This document shows positions 25,869 through 33,649 of a DNA stretch of 64,000 nucleotides, in pieces. Under the pieces are notes generated by a model, which saw only the letters and a list, made by a program, of their open reading frames with translations, had not been told where the DNA came from and did not search any database. Within the stretch, counting starts at the first letter, position 1; every line of letters begins with the position of its first letter. This DNA is from CAYZMS01 sp964479625 (GTDB taxonomy: Bacteria > Bacteroidota > Bacteroidia > Chitinophagales > Saprospiraceae): contig CAYZMS010000008.1 of NCBI GenBank assembly GCA_964479625.1, forward strand, positions 62,001 through 126,000, given 5' to 3'. Both the position numbers and the translations under genes were made by a program.

Positions 25869-26882
25869 TTATTTTAATTGGCGCAGACGATCCAAACCCT
25901 CTTGAGGAAGATCAAAAGTCGGCACCATGCGCAGGGCTTGTTCATAATTTTGTCGAGCCATTTCAGGTCTTCCAGCCATCTCCCAGCACAGCCCCCGGTA
26001 ATAATACGCCTCAACCAGGGCCGGGTCAAATTGGATCGCTAGATCGAACTGCCCAATGGCTTTTTCCAGGGAATCCAAATCCATATAAAGTAAACCGGAA
26101 TTAAAATAAGCATCGGTGTATTGGGGGTTGCGCTTTACAATTTCCTTAAACAGTTCCATAGAGGGAAGAAGCTCTCCAATGGATTGTAGGTAAAAGGCCT
26201 TGGCATGCAGGGTTTCCACCTGACGGCCGCTTAATTCCACAGCATTATCAAAATATACAGAAGCGATGGAGTTTCCGAGGGCGGCATGCAACTGACCAAG
26301 CTTTATCCAGGCATCAATAAGTTCAGGCTCGTTCTCCACGGCCGTTTGAAAGCTATTTATAGCCCTGGCGGTATCTTTCAGTTCTGTAAATAACAGACCG
26401 GACATAAAAAAGGCTTCTGCATTTTGAGGATCCTTTCGCAATAATTGATCCAGAGTAGCCAGCCCCTCCCTGTACTGCTGCAGAATAAGCTGGAATTCGC
26501 TAAGCTTTAAAAGGCTTAAAGGATTATCAGGGAAACGTTTTACGGCTGACTCCATCGTTTGCAGGGCGTTTTGAGATTGCAGGTTATCCAGTTGAATATC
26601 TGCTAGTAGATGCCAGTATTCGAACCGGGTGGAATCCAGTTTCATGGCGATTTCCACATCTGACCTAGCACTGGAATATGCTTCCGCCTGGTATAAGGCC
26701 TGAGCCCGCAGGAAGTATAACTCCGGGTCCTTAGGATTTTCAGCGATTTGCTGATTCAACCGTTTAATCAGAGCTTTATCTCCAGTGATCGAAGATTCAG
26801 GCCCCTGAATATTGCCTTTCTTATCATTTGTACAGTGAAAAACCAAAATAGCCAGCAAAAGGAAAAACGGGAACTTGCTCAT
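25869..26882 (-). CDS. TPR-repeat lipoprotein
   Basis: A 337-residue protein: a signal with lipobox (LAILVFHC, Cys near 17), then about eight tetratricopeptide repeats, for example PKDPELYFLRAQALYQAEAY, PQNAEAFFMSGLLFTELKDT, PELIDAWIKLGQLHAALGN and PALVEAYYYRGLCWEMAGRP. TPR superhelices bind other proteins. It is likely anchored in the periplasm or outer membrane. The partner is unknown. About 210 bases separate it from the sigma gene downstream on the same strand, and it is divergent from the type IX cargo gene. Confidence 0.82.
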   Translation of the reverse strand: MSKFPFFLLLAILVFHCTNDKKGNIQGPESSITGDKALIKRLNQQIAENPKDPELYFLRAQALYQAEAYSSARSDVEIAMKLDSTRFEYWHLLADIQLDNLQSQNALQTMESAVKRFPDNPLSLLKLSEFQLILQQYREGLATLDQLLRKDPQNAEAFFMSGLLFTELKDTARAINSFQTAVENEPELIDAWIKLGQLHAALGNSIASVYFDNAVELSGRQVETLHAKAFYLQSIGELLPSMELFKEIVKRNPQYTDAYFNSGLLYMDLDSLEKAIGQFDLAIQFDPALVEAYYYRGLCWEMAGRPEMARQNYEQALRMVPTFDLPQEGLDRLRQLK

Positions 26883-26982
26883 TGTTGTATCTTATAAAAA
26901 CCAAAAAATACGGTAATTCGACTTGGGTCTACTAACTCGAAATTGTTTTTCTACCTAATAAAAAGGACATAAGCTCTTAAAA

Positions 26983-28596
26983 ATGTACAGCATGAACGTA
27001 AGGCTATTCCATATTATTCTTTTTTTTCTTCTGACAGGCTCAACCGTTTTTGGCCAGCCCTGGCATATCCTTGCAACACCTGGGGGCCCCTCCAATGACA
27101 TCCCAGGGGTTTTGGTTCAATTACCTGATGGGGATTTGATCCTGGGGATGAGCTTTTCCGATAGCCTTATTTTAAGCGACACCACTATTGTTAGCCTGGG
27201 GGATCGGGATGCGGCCTGGCTAAGGATAGACACTATTACCGGTTCAGAACAATTATTTGCCACAGGCTCCAGTCCATTGGAAGATCTGGTGGATGCAGCA
27301 GTAGTTCACCGCTCAGGCAATCTGACTACCAGTGGAAGGTATTGGCTGGAAGGAACATTTGGAGATACCTCACTAATAGCCCGAAGTGGTCGCTCTATTT
27401 TTCTTAATCACTATGACCCCGATGGCCGTTTGATCTGGGGCCAATCCATAGATGGGGCCGTGTTGAAAGCTTCTACTGATCTGCGAACCGACCTCCTAGA
27501 CAACATCTACCTTTGTGGTTTTTTTAGTGACACCTTGTTCGTTACCGGTGATACCCTGATCGCTAATGGAAATTCCGATGCTTTTTTATTCCGATTCCAA
27601 CCAAATGGCACCCTTGACCGGGCAGTGAGTTGGGGAGGCACCGATAATGTCAGAGCCCTAGGCATGGGGATAGATCCTGCTGGTTTTTTAACGGTGGGAG
27701 GGGTCTTTGACGACACCCTCTTCATCGGAGACACCCTCTTAACCGCCAATACCAGGGACAGGGACTTGTTTATCATTCAGTGGGATGAGTTGGGAACATT
27801 ACAATGGGTTCGAAAAGCCGGAGGGGTCTTCGATAAAGACCTGTCAGGGCTGGAAGTAGATAGCTTTGGAAATATCCTTCTGGCCGGTCACTTACGTGGG
27901 GTTATGCGCCTGGACGATAGCACTCAAATCCAAAGCAGTACCATTGAACCGGATCTTTTCTTATTGGGCTATAGACCGGATGGTACGCTTTACCTGGCTC
28001 AAACCTTCCCTGGAACGGGTGAAGACCAGGCTCTGGATATGCAATTATATGGCGATGTACTGTCCGTTAGTGGTTTTTTTGAGGACAGCCTTTACCTGGA
28101 TAACTTTAGCATTTTTAGCCCCAATACATTTGATGGGTTTTTCATGCAAGTCGATCCCCAGACAGGTCGTGGTATGAGCTTGTACTTGCTGGCTACTGAT
28201 GAACTAATCCTGCCTGAACTACTAAACCGTGGCCCCAAACTGTGGATAGGCGGTGCCTACTCCGGAATGGGCCTCACTACAGAACTATCCCTACCTCCGG
28301 CTATGGAGTTTGATTTATTCATTGTCAGGCCAGAAGCCGATGTGGTCTCTACTGAAGACTATTTTTTAAAAGATCCATTCCTCGTTTTCCCTAACCCGGC
28401 CACCAGCTTGATCAACATCGATGCAAACGGTAGAAATATAGAAGCCATACAGCTTTTTGACATGCAGGGCCGTTTTATAAAAACCGCTGCATCCACTTCC
28501 ATCCCGGTAGAACACCTTCCTATGGGTAACTATGTACTGCGCTGGACCCATGAAAACAATCGATTTCAAAGATTGATCAGCATTATTAGAAATTGA
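26983..28596 (+). CDS. Secreted beta-propeller-like protein with type IX sorting domain
   Basis: A 537-residue protein: a signal peptide ending near VFGQP, then repeated blades with GD(T/S)L, NGxxDAF and G-x-F-x-D-T-L patterns (for example GFFSDTLFVTGDTLIANG and GGVFDDTLFIGDTLLTAN), like SBBP-type beta-propellers. The C-terminal domain FPNPATSLINIDANG ... VEHLPMGNYVLRW is a clear type A sorting signal of the type IX secretion system (Por secretion tail). It should be exported to the cell surface or released. GldD, GldE and PorQ in this window belong to the same secretion/gliding machinery. An alternative ATG lies three codons downstream. Confidence 0.85.
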   Translation: MYSMNVRLFHIILFFLLTGSTVFGQPWHILATPGGPSNDIPGVLVQLPDGDLILGMSFSDSLILSDTTIVSLGDRDAAWLRIDTITGSEQLFATGSSPLEDLVDAAVVHRSGNLTTSGRYWLEGTFGDTSLIARSGRSIFLNHYDPDGRLIWGQSIDGAVLKASTDLRTDLLDNIYLCGFFSDTLFVTGDTLIANGNSDAFLFRFQPNGTLDRAVSWGGTDNVRALGMGIDPAGFLTVGGVFDDTLFIGDTLLTANTRDRDLFIIQWDELGTLQWVRKAGGVFDKDLSGLEVDSFGNILLAGHLRGVMRLDDSTQIQSSTIEPDLFLLGYRPDGTLYLAQTFPGTGEDQALDMQLYGDVLSVSGFFEDSLYLDNFSIFSPNTFDGFFMQVDPQTGRGMSLYLLATDELILPELLNRGPKLWIGGAYSGMGLTTELSLPPAMEFDLFIVRPEADVVSTEDYFLKDPFLVFPNPATSLINIDANGRNIEAIQLFDMQGRFIKTAASTSIPVEHLPMGNYVLRWTHENNRFQRLISIIRN

Positions 28597-28600
28597 GCCC

Positions 28601-29341
28601 TTATTCCCCCAGGTAATCATACCGGTACAGACGAAGGTCCTCAATCAGTTTGATCAGTTTTTCACCATATTCCGAATCCGTTGCATAACCGGAATCTTGC
28701 AGACCTATAGCCCAGGACCTGTAGTCGTACGGGTCCAGATTGAACAACCTTTGATAGCGATCACTTTGCAGAAGAGTGCTATGTGCGCGGTAGCTTTCCC
28801 AGGGGCTCCCATACACTCGAAAAAAGTCCTTGTGCGAGTCATCTTCAAAATTCCGACAGTGCCCTCGTTTACAGGTCTTCGAAAAGCATTTAATTCCAAA
28901 GTGGTTATTATTCTCCAATGCCAGTCGGCTTTCGCCGGCTTTGCTTTCTAGTAAACCCTGGGCAAGGGTAACGGAGGCCGGGATCCCAAACAAACGCATT
29001 TCCTTCTGCGCGACCGGGCCATATCGTTCTATGTAGGTCCTTTGTCTACGCTGCCTGCCCCCTTCTTTTTGATCCCGGGCTCCTTCATTCCATCCTGCAG
29101 AAAAGACCGATTGCCGAACGCTCTGACCCGATTTTTCCAGACTTGCCGGAACAGCCTCTACCGCCCTGCCTGGTTGAACACTCAGACGGATCTGGATATT
29201 CCGATGGTAAAAAAGGTAAAATAAAGCTCCGCAAAATATTGCTGGAAACCAGAACCGTTCCACCAATTTTAACAAGCGATAAGCTCTGAAGTAAAGGGCA
29301 TTGGTGTAATTCCGAAAAGGATGATGTAAATTGCTATTCAT
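28601..29341 (-). CDS. Glucosaminidase-domain protein (peptidoglycan hydrolase)
   Basis: A 246-residue protein with one N-terminal membrane segment (FWFPAIFCGALFYLFYH, about 31-47), a linker and a glucosaminidase (FlgJ/LytG-like) domain: GIPASVTLAQGLLESKAGESRLALENNNHFGIKC, with the catalytic Glu in LLESKAGES near residue 134, then FRVYGSPWESYRAHSTLL and YATDSEYGEKLIKLI. It cleaves glycan strands of the cell wall. No LysM repeat is present. It lies tail to tail with the type IX cargo gene, four bases apart. Confidence 0.87.
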   Translation of the reverse strand: MNSNLHHPFRNYTNALYFRAYRLLKLVERFWFPAIFCGALFYLFYHRNIQIRLSVQPGRAVEAVPASLEKSGQSVRQSVFSAGWNEGARDQKEGGRQRRQRTYIERYGPVAQKEMRLFGIPASVTLAQGLLESKAGESRLALENNNHFGIKCFSKTCKRGHCRNFEDDSHKDFFRVYGSPWESYRAHSTLLQSDRYQRLFNLDPYDYRSWAIGLQDSGYATDSEYGEKLIKLIEDLRLYRYDYLGE

Positions 29342-29612
29342 GGAGCAGTGGGTTTACCACCGCAATTAAAAACAAATTGTTTTAAAAAACAAATATTTAA
29401 AACTTTTTGGCTCTCCCCAACCTAAACTTTCGTTAAAAGCTAGCAAGTTTCCATCTAATCGTACTACCTTTATGCTTCTAGTTTTTAGCAGCAAAATCAT
29501 TACGGTAGGGGGGGAAGGCAGTTTAGATTCCTCTCTAATCTTTTTCCGGCGTTGCGGAATGAATTCGAGTTACCTGTTTTTGCTCCATTTAATTTACAAG
29601 AAACTAAGTAAC

Positions 29613-30116
29613 ATGAGAAGTTTACTTTTCCTGGGCGCCATGGTGCTCCTGACTGGAACCCTCCAAGCTCAAAAATATGGTCATATGAATTTTGGGAACC
29701 TAATAGCCGAGCTCCCTGCCACAAAAGCGGCAGACGAGGAGATCCAATCTTTGAGGAAGGAAATGGTCTCAGAAGGCGAGAAAATGGCTAAATCGTTTCA
29801 AGACCAATACACCGAATTCCTCACTGAGGCCCAATCTGGTGCAATGTCCAGGGTTGAACAAGAGAAGCGGACTGCAAGCCTTCAACAGGAAGAGCAAAAG
29901 ATTGTAGCTTATGAACAAAAAATGGCAAAGAACCTTCAGAATAGACGCCAAGAATTGCTTGCGCCCATTGTTGAAAAGGTAGAGGCGGCCATTAAGTCGG
30001 TTGCAGAAGAAAATGGCTATGAGATGATCTTTGATACCAGCGTTTTCAATGCTGTTCTTTTCGCTGAAGACACCGAAGATGTTATGGAATTAGTGAAGGC
30101 CAAATTAGAATTGTAA
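29613..30116 (+). CDS. OmpH/Skp-family periplasmic chaperone
   Basis: From the ATG at 29613 a 167-residue protein with a signal peptide (LLFLGAMVLLTGTLQAQ) and the Skp pattern: KYGHMNFGNLIAELPATKAAD at the start of the mature protein, a long Lys/Glu/Gln-rich alpha hairpin (residues about 45-135), and FDTSVFNAVLFAEDTEDVMELVK at the end. Skp/OmpH holds unfolded outer-membrane proteins in the periplasm. The frame extends upstream to 29472, but those 47 residues precede the signal and are unlikely to be translated. The 270-base upstream spacer contains no other gene; TACCTTTA near 29464 resembles a -7 box. Confidence 0.88.
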   Translation: MRSLLFLGAMVLLTGTLQAQKYGHMNFGNLIAELPATKAADEEIQSLRKEMVSEGEKMAKSFQDQYTEFLTEAQSGAMSRVEQEKRTASLQQEEQKIVAYEQKMAKNLQNRRQELLAPIVEKVEAAIKSVAEENGYEMIFDTSVFNAVLFAEDTEDVMELVKAKLEL

Positions 30117-30140
30117 GCTCCGGACTCTCTCTATCTGGGC

Positions 30141-31619
30141 TTATTCCTGTCCCAGGCGAGCTAGCCCTGCTTTAGCCTCCTGATGTAAGCTGTTCTTGTG
30201 TTCGCGTGGTTTTAAATCCAGGCACTTCTCAAAAAAGTGTCTGGCCTGGGAGGTGTTGCCGAGCTGTTCCTGAATAAGCCCCGCCTGTAAAGCTGCATTA
30301 CAGGCATAGTAATAGGGCTGGTCAGCTCCTTCCCCGATTACCATTTGGTAGGTTTGGAGAGCTCGAGTATAGTCCTTCATTCCATGGAGGATACGCCCCA
30401 TCCGGTAATGGTATTCGAGTTGAACCGAAGCAGGAGTATCCGGTTCTAATGAGAAGCCCTCCAATTCTTTTTTTGCTTCTAAAAAGTAACCACCGTCAAA
30501 TAACAGGCGAGCCCGTAAAAGTGCAGGTATAGGAGTGGCCCCGGAAACGGCCTCTTCCTGGGCACTTTTATCCCCTCCTGTCCTTTTTTGCCCCCGATCC
30601 AGCACCAATTTCATATATTTTTCATAGCGTTCGGGCTTCCCTTGTAAAAAGGCCGACCAACCCAGTTTTTGCCAGGCTTCCTTTCGAAAATCTTCGCTGT
30701 TAGAGCGTTGCAAATAGTTGAAGAAATATTCATCACAACGAAAATCGAGCGCCCGTAAGTAGACGAGTCCCTGCATAAAATCCAGGTAGTAAAAATCAAT
30801 AAAAGCCTCAGAAGGAGGAGCTGATTTTAGAAACCCCAGGGCTTTATCATTTCTCTGAGACCGCATTGCGGCGCTGGCCAGGACATAAGCATCCAATGGA
30901 CTACTATTTGCATCTAAAGCCCCGCTTTGAAGTACTTCCCATGCCTTTTCGGATTCCTGCTCCAGGAAAATGAGCAAAAAGGCATAGACGATAAGGGTTT
31001 CCTTTTCGAAAATGAAATCCTTCCGCTGGCTTTCCTTTATCACGGTTTCGATCTCTTGCCTACCCAGATCGAGATTGCCTTCCAGGCCGCTTAGCAGTTT
31101 TACGCCCCATTGATAATTATCGGGTATCGCCCCGATCAAAGCATGCAGTATTCCAAGATCTTTCAAATTTGGTAAAAAATCGGGAAAAAGAGCACTGTTT
31201 TCCTCTAGCAACTTATACGCTTTACTCACATTGGTGAATCCTCCCAAATAATCTTCAAACTCCAATTGTAGCATCGCCCAATGTAAACGAATATTGGCTT
31301 GGGTATACAGATAATAAGGGGAGTTGGGATTCCCTTTTCTCAGGATGTCCAGCCTGGTCTTTCGATTAATTTTTAAACGCTGATAGACCAGCTCATCCCG
31401 ACTAGTGTAAACCCTGAAAAAGTCGAGGTAATCCTCCAGGTAGTAAGACAGGAAATTTTCCGGTTCCTGCTCTTTTAGCTGTGCAAGGCTCAGTGCTGCC
31501 GCTTCCAGTCTCCACTCCATAGTCTGCTCATAAGCCTTAACAGCCAAAGGGCTGAATTCGAAATACTGCCCCATAGCCGGCTTGGCGATCAAACATAAAA
31601 AAAGCAGTATCCTAGACAT
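30141..31619 (-). CDS. Secreted TPR-repeat protein
   Basis: A 492-residue protein with a short signal (ILLFLCLIAKPAMGQ) and helical repeats throughout. TPR-like pairs are clearest at the C-terminus: ASVQLEYHYRMGRILHGMKDYTRALQTYQM and YACNAALQAGLIQEQLGNTSQARHFFEKCLDLKP. The N-terminal half (YLEDYLDFFRVY, FLPNLKDLGILHALIGAIPDNYQWG) resembles uncharacterised Bacteroidota TPR proteins. Function unknown; it probably binds proteins in the periplasm. It is convergent with the OmpH gene, 24 bases apart. Confidence 0.78.
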   Translation of the reverse strand: MSRILLFLCLIAKPAMGQYFEFSPLAVKAYEQTMEWRLEAAALSLAQLKEQEPENFLSYYLEDYLDFFRVYTSRDELVYQRLKINRKTRLDILRKGNPNSPYYLYTQANIRLHWAMLQLEFEDYLGGFTNVSKAYKLLEENSALFPDFLPNLKDLGILHALIGAIPDNYQWGVKLLSGLEGNLDLGRQEIETVIKESQRKDFIFEKETLIVYAFLLIFLEQESEKAWEVLQSGALDANSSPLDAYVLASAAMRSQRNDKALGFLKSAPPSEAFIDFYYLDFMQGLVYLRALDFRCDEYFFNYLQRSNSEDFRKEAWQKLGWSAFLQGKPERYEKYMKLVLDRGQKRTGGDKSAQEEAVSGATPIPALLRARLLFDGGYFLEAKKELEGFSLEPDTPASVQLEYHYRMGRILHGMKDYTRALQTYQMVIGEGADQPYYYACNAALQAGLIQEQLGNTSQARHFFEKCLDLKPREHKNSLHQEAKAGLARLGQE

Positions 31620-31639
31620 ATCAGGTTTTTAAGGGAAAA

Positions 31640-31677
31640 ATAAAAAAAAGGGAAGGCGGCAAACCGCTTTCCCTTTT
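31640..31677 (-). terminator. Terminator after the zinc-ribbon gene
   Basis: A stem of about 14 bp (31646-31659 with 31664-31677, one G-T pair) closes a 4-base loop. On the minus strand it follows the stop of the 31698 gene by 20 bases and is trailed by a long T run interrupted once. Confidence 0.8.
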
Positions 31678-31697
31678 AAAGGAGTGGATAAATTCCA

Positions 31698-32456
31698 TTA
31701 TGCTTTTTCTTCAAGTTCGTTCTCAGCTACTACTGAGGTATCGACCAGGATACGACCGCAATGTTCACAAACGATTATCTTTTTTTGCATGCTGATCTCT
31801 AACTGGACCTGTGGTGGGATCTTATTGAAGCACCCCCCGCAGGAATCGCGTTGTACAGTTACTACAGCCAGACCGTTTCGATAAGCATGCCGGGTTTTAT
31901 CATAGGACCTTAGCAGGCGGTCTTCTATCTTTTCACGCGCTTTCGCAGATTGCTTGCGCAAAGCTTCTTCTTCCTTTCTGGTCTTCTCGGTAATCTCTTC
32001 CAGTTCTACCTTTTTGACAGCCAGATTCTTCTGTTTTTTCTCCAGGCGTTCTAAAGCTGCCTCCAGGGTATCTTCCTTTGCCGCTTTTTCTGTATTTGCC
32101 TCCCGGATACGGCGTTCTGCCAATTGAATGTCGAGCTTTTGCATATCAAGCTCTTTAGTCAGGGCTTCGTATTCTCGGTTGTTCGCTACGTTATCCAGTT
32201 GAGATTGGTAACGTGCCATTAGAGTTTCCGCTTCATTAATTTGCGCGTGGAATCTGCTGATATTACCATCCAGATCCTTGATATTGTTTTGTAGCCGTTC
32301 GATTCGAGTCTGCAGCCCCACGATCTCATCTTCCAGATCACTTACCTCAATAGGTAGTTCCCCTTTTAAAATTTCAATCTCGTCGATTTTGGAATCGATC
32401 TGCTGCAGATCATAAAGCCGCTGGAGTCGCTCGGCTACCGGTATTTCCTTTGCCAT
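31698..32456 (-). CDS. Coiled-coil zinc-ribbon protein (CT398-like)
   Basis: From the ATG at 32456 (MAKEIPVAERLQRLYDLQQID) a 252-residue protein. Residues 10-180 are a long coiled coil (two antiparallel helices by heptad pattern); residues about 195-240 form a C4 zinc ribbon with CGGCF and CEHCGRIL. This layout is shared by the CT398/HP0958-like family, of which some members bind RNA or act in type III/flagellar export; a general role in Bacteroidota is not established. The nif3-like gene is 23 bases upstream on the same strand, a frequent pairing, so both probably share a transcript that ends at the terminator 31640-31677. Confidence 0.88.
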   Translation of the reverse strand: MAKEIPVAERLQRLYDLQQIDSKIDEIEILKGELPIEVSDLEDEIVGLQTRIERLQNNIKDLDGNISRFHAQINEAETLMARYQSQLDNVANNREYEALTKELDMQKLDIQLAERRIREANTEKAAKEDTLEAALERLEKKQKNLAVKKVELEEITEKTRKEEEALRKQSAKAREKIEDRLLRSYDKTRHAYRNGLAVVTVQRDSCGGCFNKIPPQVQLEISMQKKIIVCEHCGRILVDTSVVAENELEEKA

Positions 32457-32479
32457 ATGGTTGAAAACTGCTTTGGAGG

Positions 32480-33496
32480 TTAAACGAAGTAATGCACCGG
32501 GTTGGTACGTACTGCCGTGCAATAAGTCGCAAAAGTACTAAATTTCTGTGAAATAACCTCCTGTAATAGTTCGATAGTGAATTGTTCACTTTCGAAATGA
32601 CCGATGTCGGCTATTAGAATAGCACCATCTGCATCGAAAAATTCGTGGTACTTGTAATCAGCAGTAATAAATACATCCGCTCCGGCTGATTTGGCAGCGC
32701 CCAGAAGAAACCCTCCTGCACCACCGCAGAGGGCAATTTTTTGGATCGGCCCTTCAAGTGGGCGGGTGTGTCTAATACAGGCTGTTTGCATACGATCCCG
32801 TAAAAATTCCAGGAACTTACCCGTTGTCATTGCTTCAGGTAGAAGTCCAAACAAACCACTTCCAATCTCTGGGTGGCGGTTGAGGACCGTTTGGCGAGAG
32901 TTAAGCGCACCGCCGAAACTGGCCAGAGTAGCTTCCACCGAATGTAACTGGCCAACCGGAGCAGGGACACGCACCAACAGTTCGGCATCGTCAATTTGCG
33001 GTAAAACCGAAAAATACTCAATTCCTCTTTCCGCCAATTCCTGTCGCAGGCCTGCTAACTGATTGGCAGGCAGTAAAGCGTGCAACATTTGAAGGGTGTC
33101 AGCCTTTGGAGCTAAAATTCGGGTTTCCTTTAACCCCAACCGCTGACCAATTCGCTCATTTACCCCCTTTTGAAGCACATTGTCCAGATTGGTATGGATG
33201 GCGAAAATAGCTAGATCATTCTTCAATGCCTTGATCAATACCCGCTCTACATAGCTGCCACCGGTAAGTTGTTTCAAAGCCCGAAACACAATGGGATGAT
33301 GGGCTACAATGAGATTACACCCCTTATCCAAAGCTTCTTCCAGTACCTCCTCTGTTGAATCCAGGCAGGTCAAAACACCGGTGACCTCCATTTTTGGGTC
33401 TCCCACGATCAGACCGGCATTGTCGTAGGATTCCTGGTAAACGGGGGGAGCAATGGTTTCTAAAAACTGGGTAATATCGCGAACGTACATAGGCAT
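32480..33496 (-). CDS. Nif3-like dinuclear metal centre protein (YbgI/YqfO family)
   Basis: A 338-residue NIF3 protein. Motifs: YQESYDNAGLIVGDP, LDSTEEVLEEALDKGCNLIVAHHPIVF (metal-binding His pair), AIFAIHTNLDN, and near the C-terminus ALCGGAGGFLLGAAKSAGADVFITADYKYHEF and IADIGHFESEQ (the second metal-ligand set). A central insert (about 125-225) matches the PII-like domain seen in longer family members. It forms hexamers; the enzymatic role is uncertain, possibly a GTP cyclohydrolase-like hydrolase. It is first in the pair with the zinc-ribbon gene and divergent from uvrA. Confidence 0.9.
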   Translation of the reverse strand: MPMYVRDITQFLETIAPPVYQESYDNAGLIVGDPKMEVTGVLTCLDSTEEVLEEALDKGCNLIVAHHPIVFRALKQLTGGSYVERVLIKALKNDLAIFAIHTNLDNVLQKGVNERIGQRLGLKETRILAPKADTLQMLHALLPANQLAGLRQELAERGIEYFSVLPQIDDAELLVRVPAPVGQLHSVEATLASFGGALNSRQTVLNRHPEIGSGLFGLLPEAMTTGKFLEFLRDRMQTACIRHTRPLEGPIQKIALCGGAGGFLLGAAKSAGADVFITADYKYHEFFDADGAILIADIGHFESEQFTIELLQEVISQKFSTFATYCTAVRTNPVHYFV

Positions 33497-33582
33497 AGCT
33501 TGGTCGTTGGGGATTTTGACTTAAAGATACCAGAAAACTTCGGGACCTTTTATTTTGAAAGGGTTTGGAATTTGCTTTTGAC

Positions 33583-33590
33583 TAAATTTG
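33583..33590 (+). promoter_or_regulatory. uvrA promoter -7 box TAAATTTG
   Basis: An exact TAnnTTTG match 60 bases before the likely uvrA start. TTTG strings lie upstream at 33564-33567 and 33554-33557, but their spacing (15 and 25) is off the usual 19-21. No LexA-like palindrome was seen. Confidence 0.45.
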
Positions 33591-33649
33591 CAGTTTAAGC
33601 AACACCTCCCCCGGTAGGTTTGTTAATTCAACTTGTAATCACACGCAGT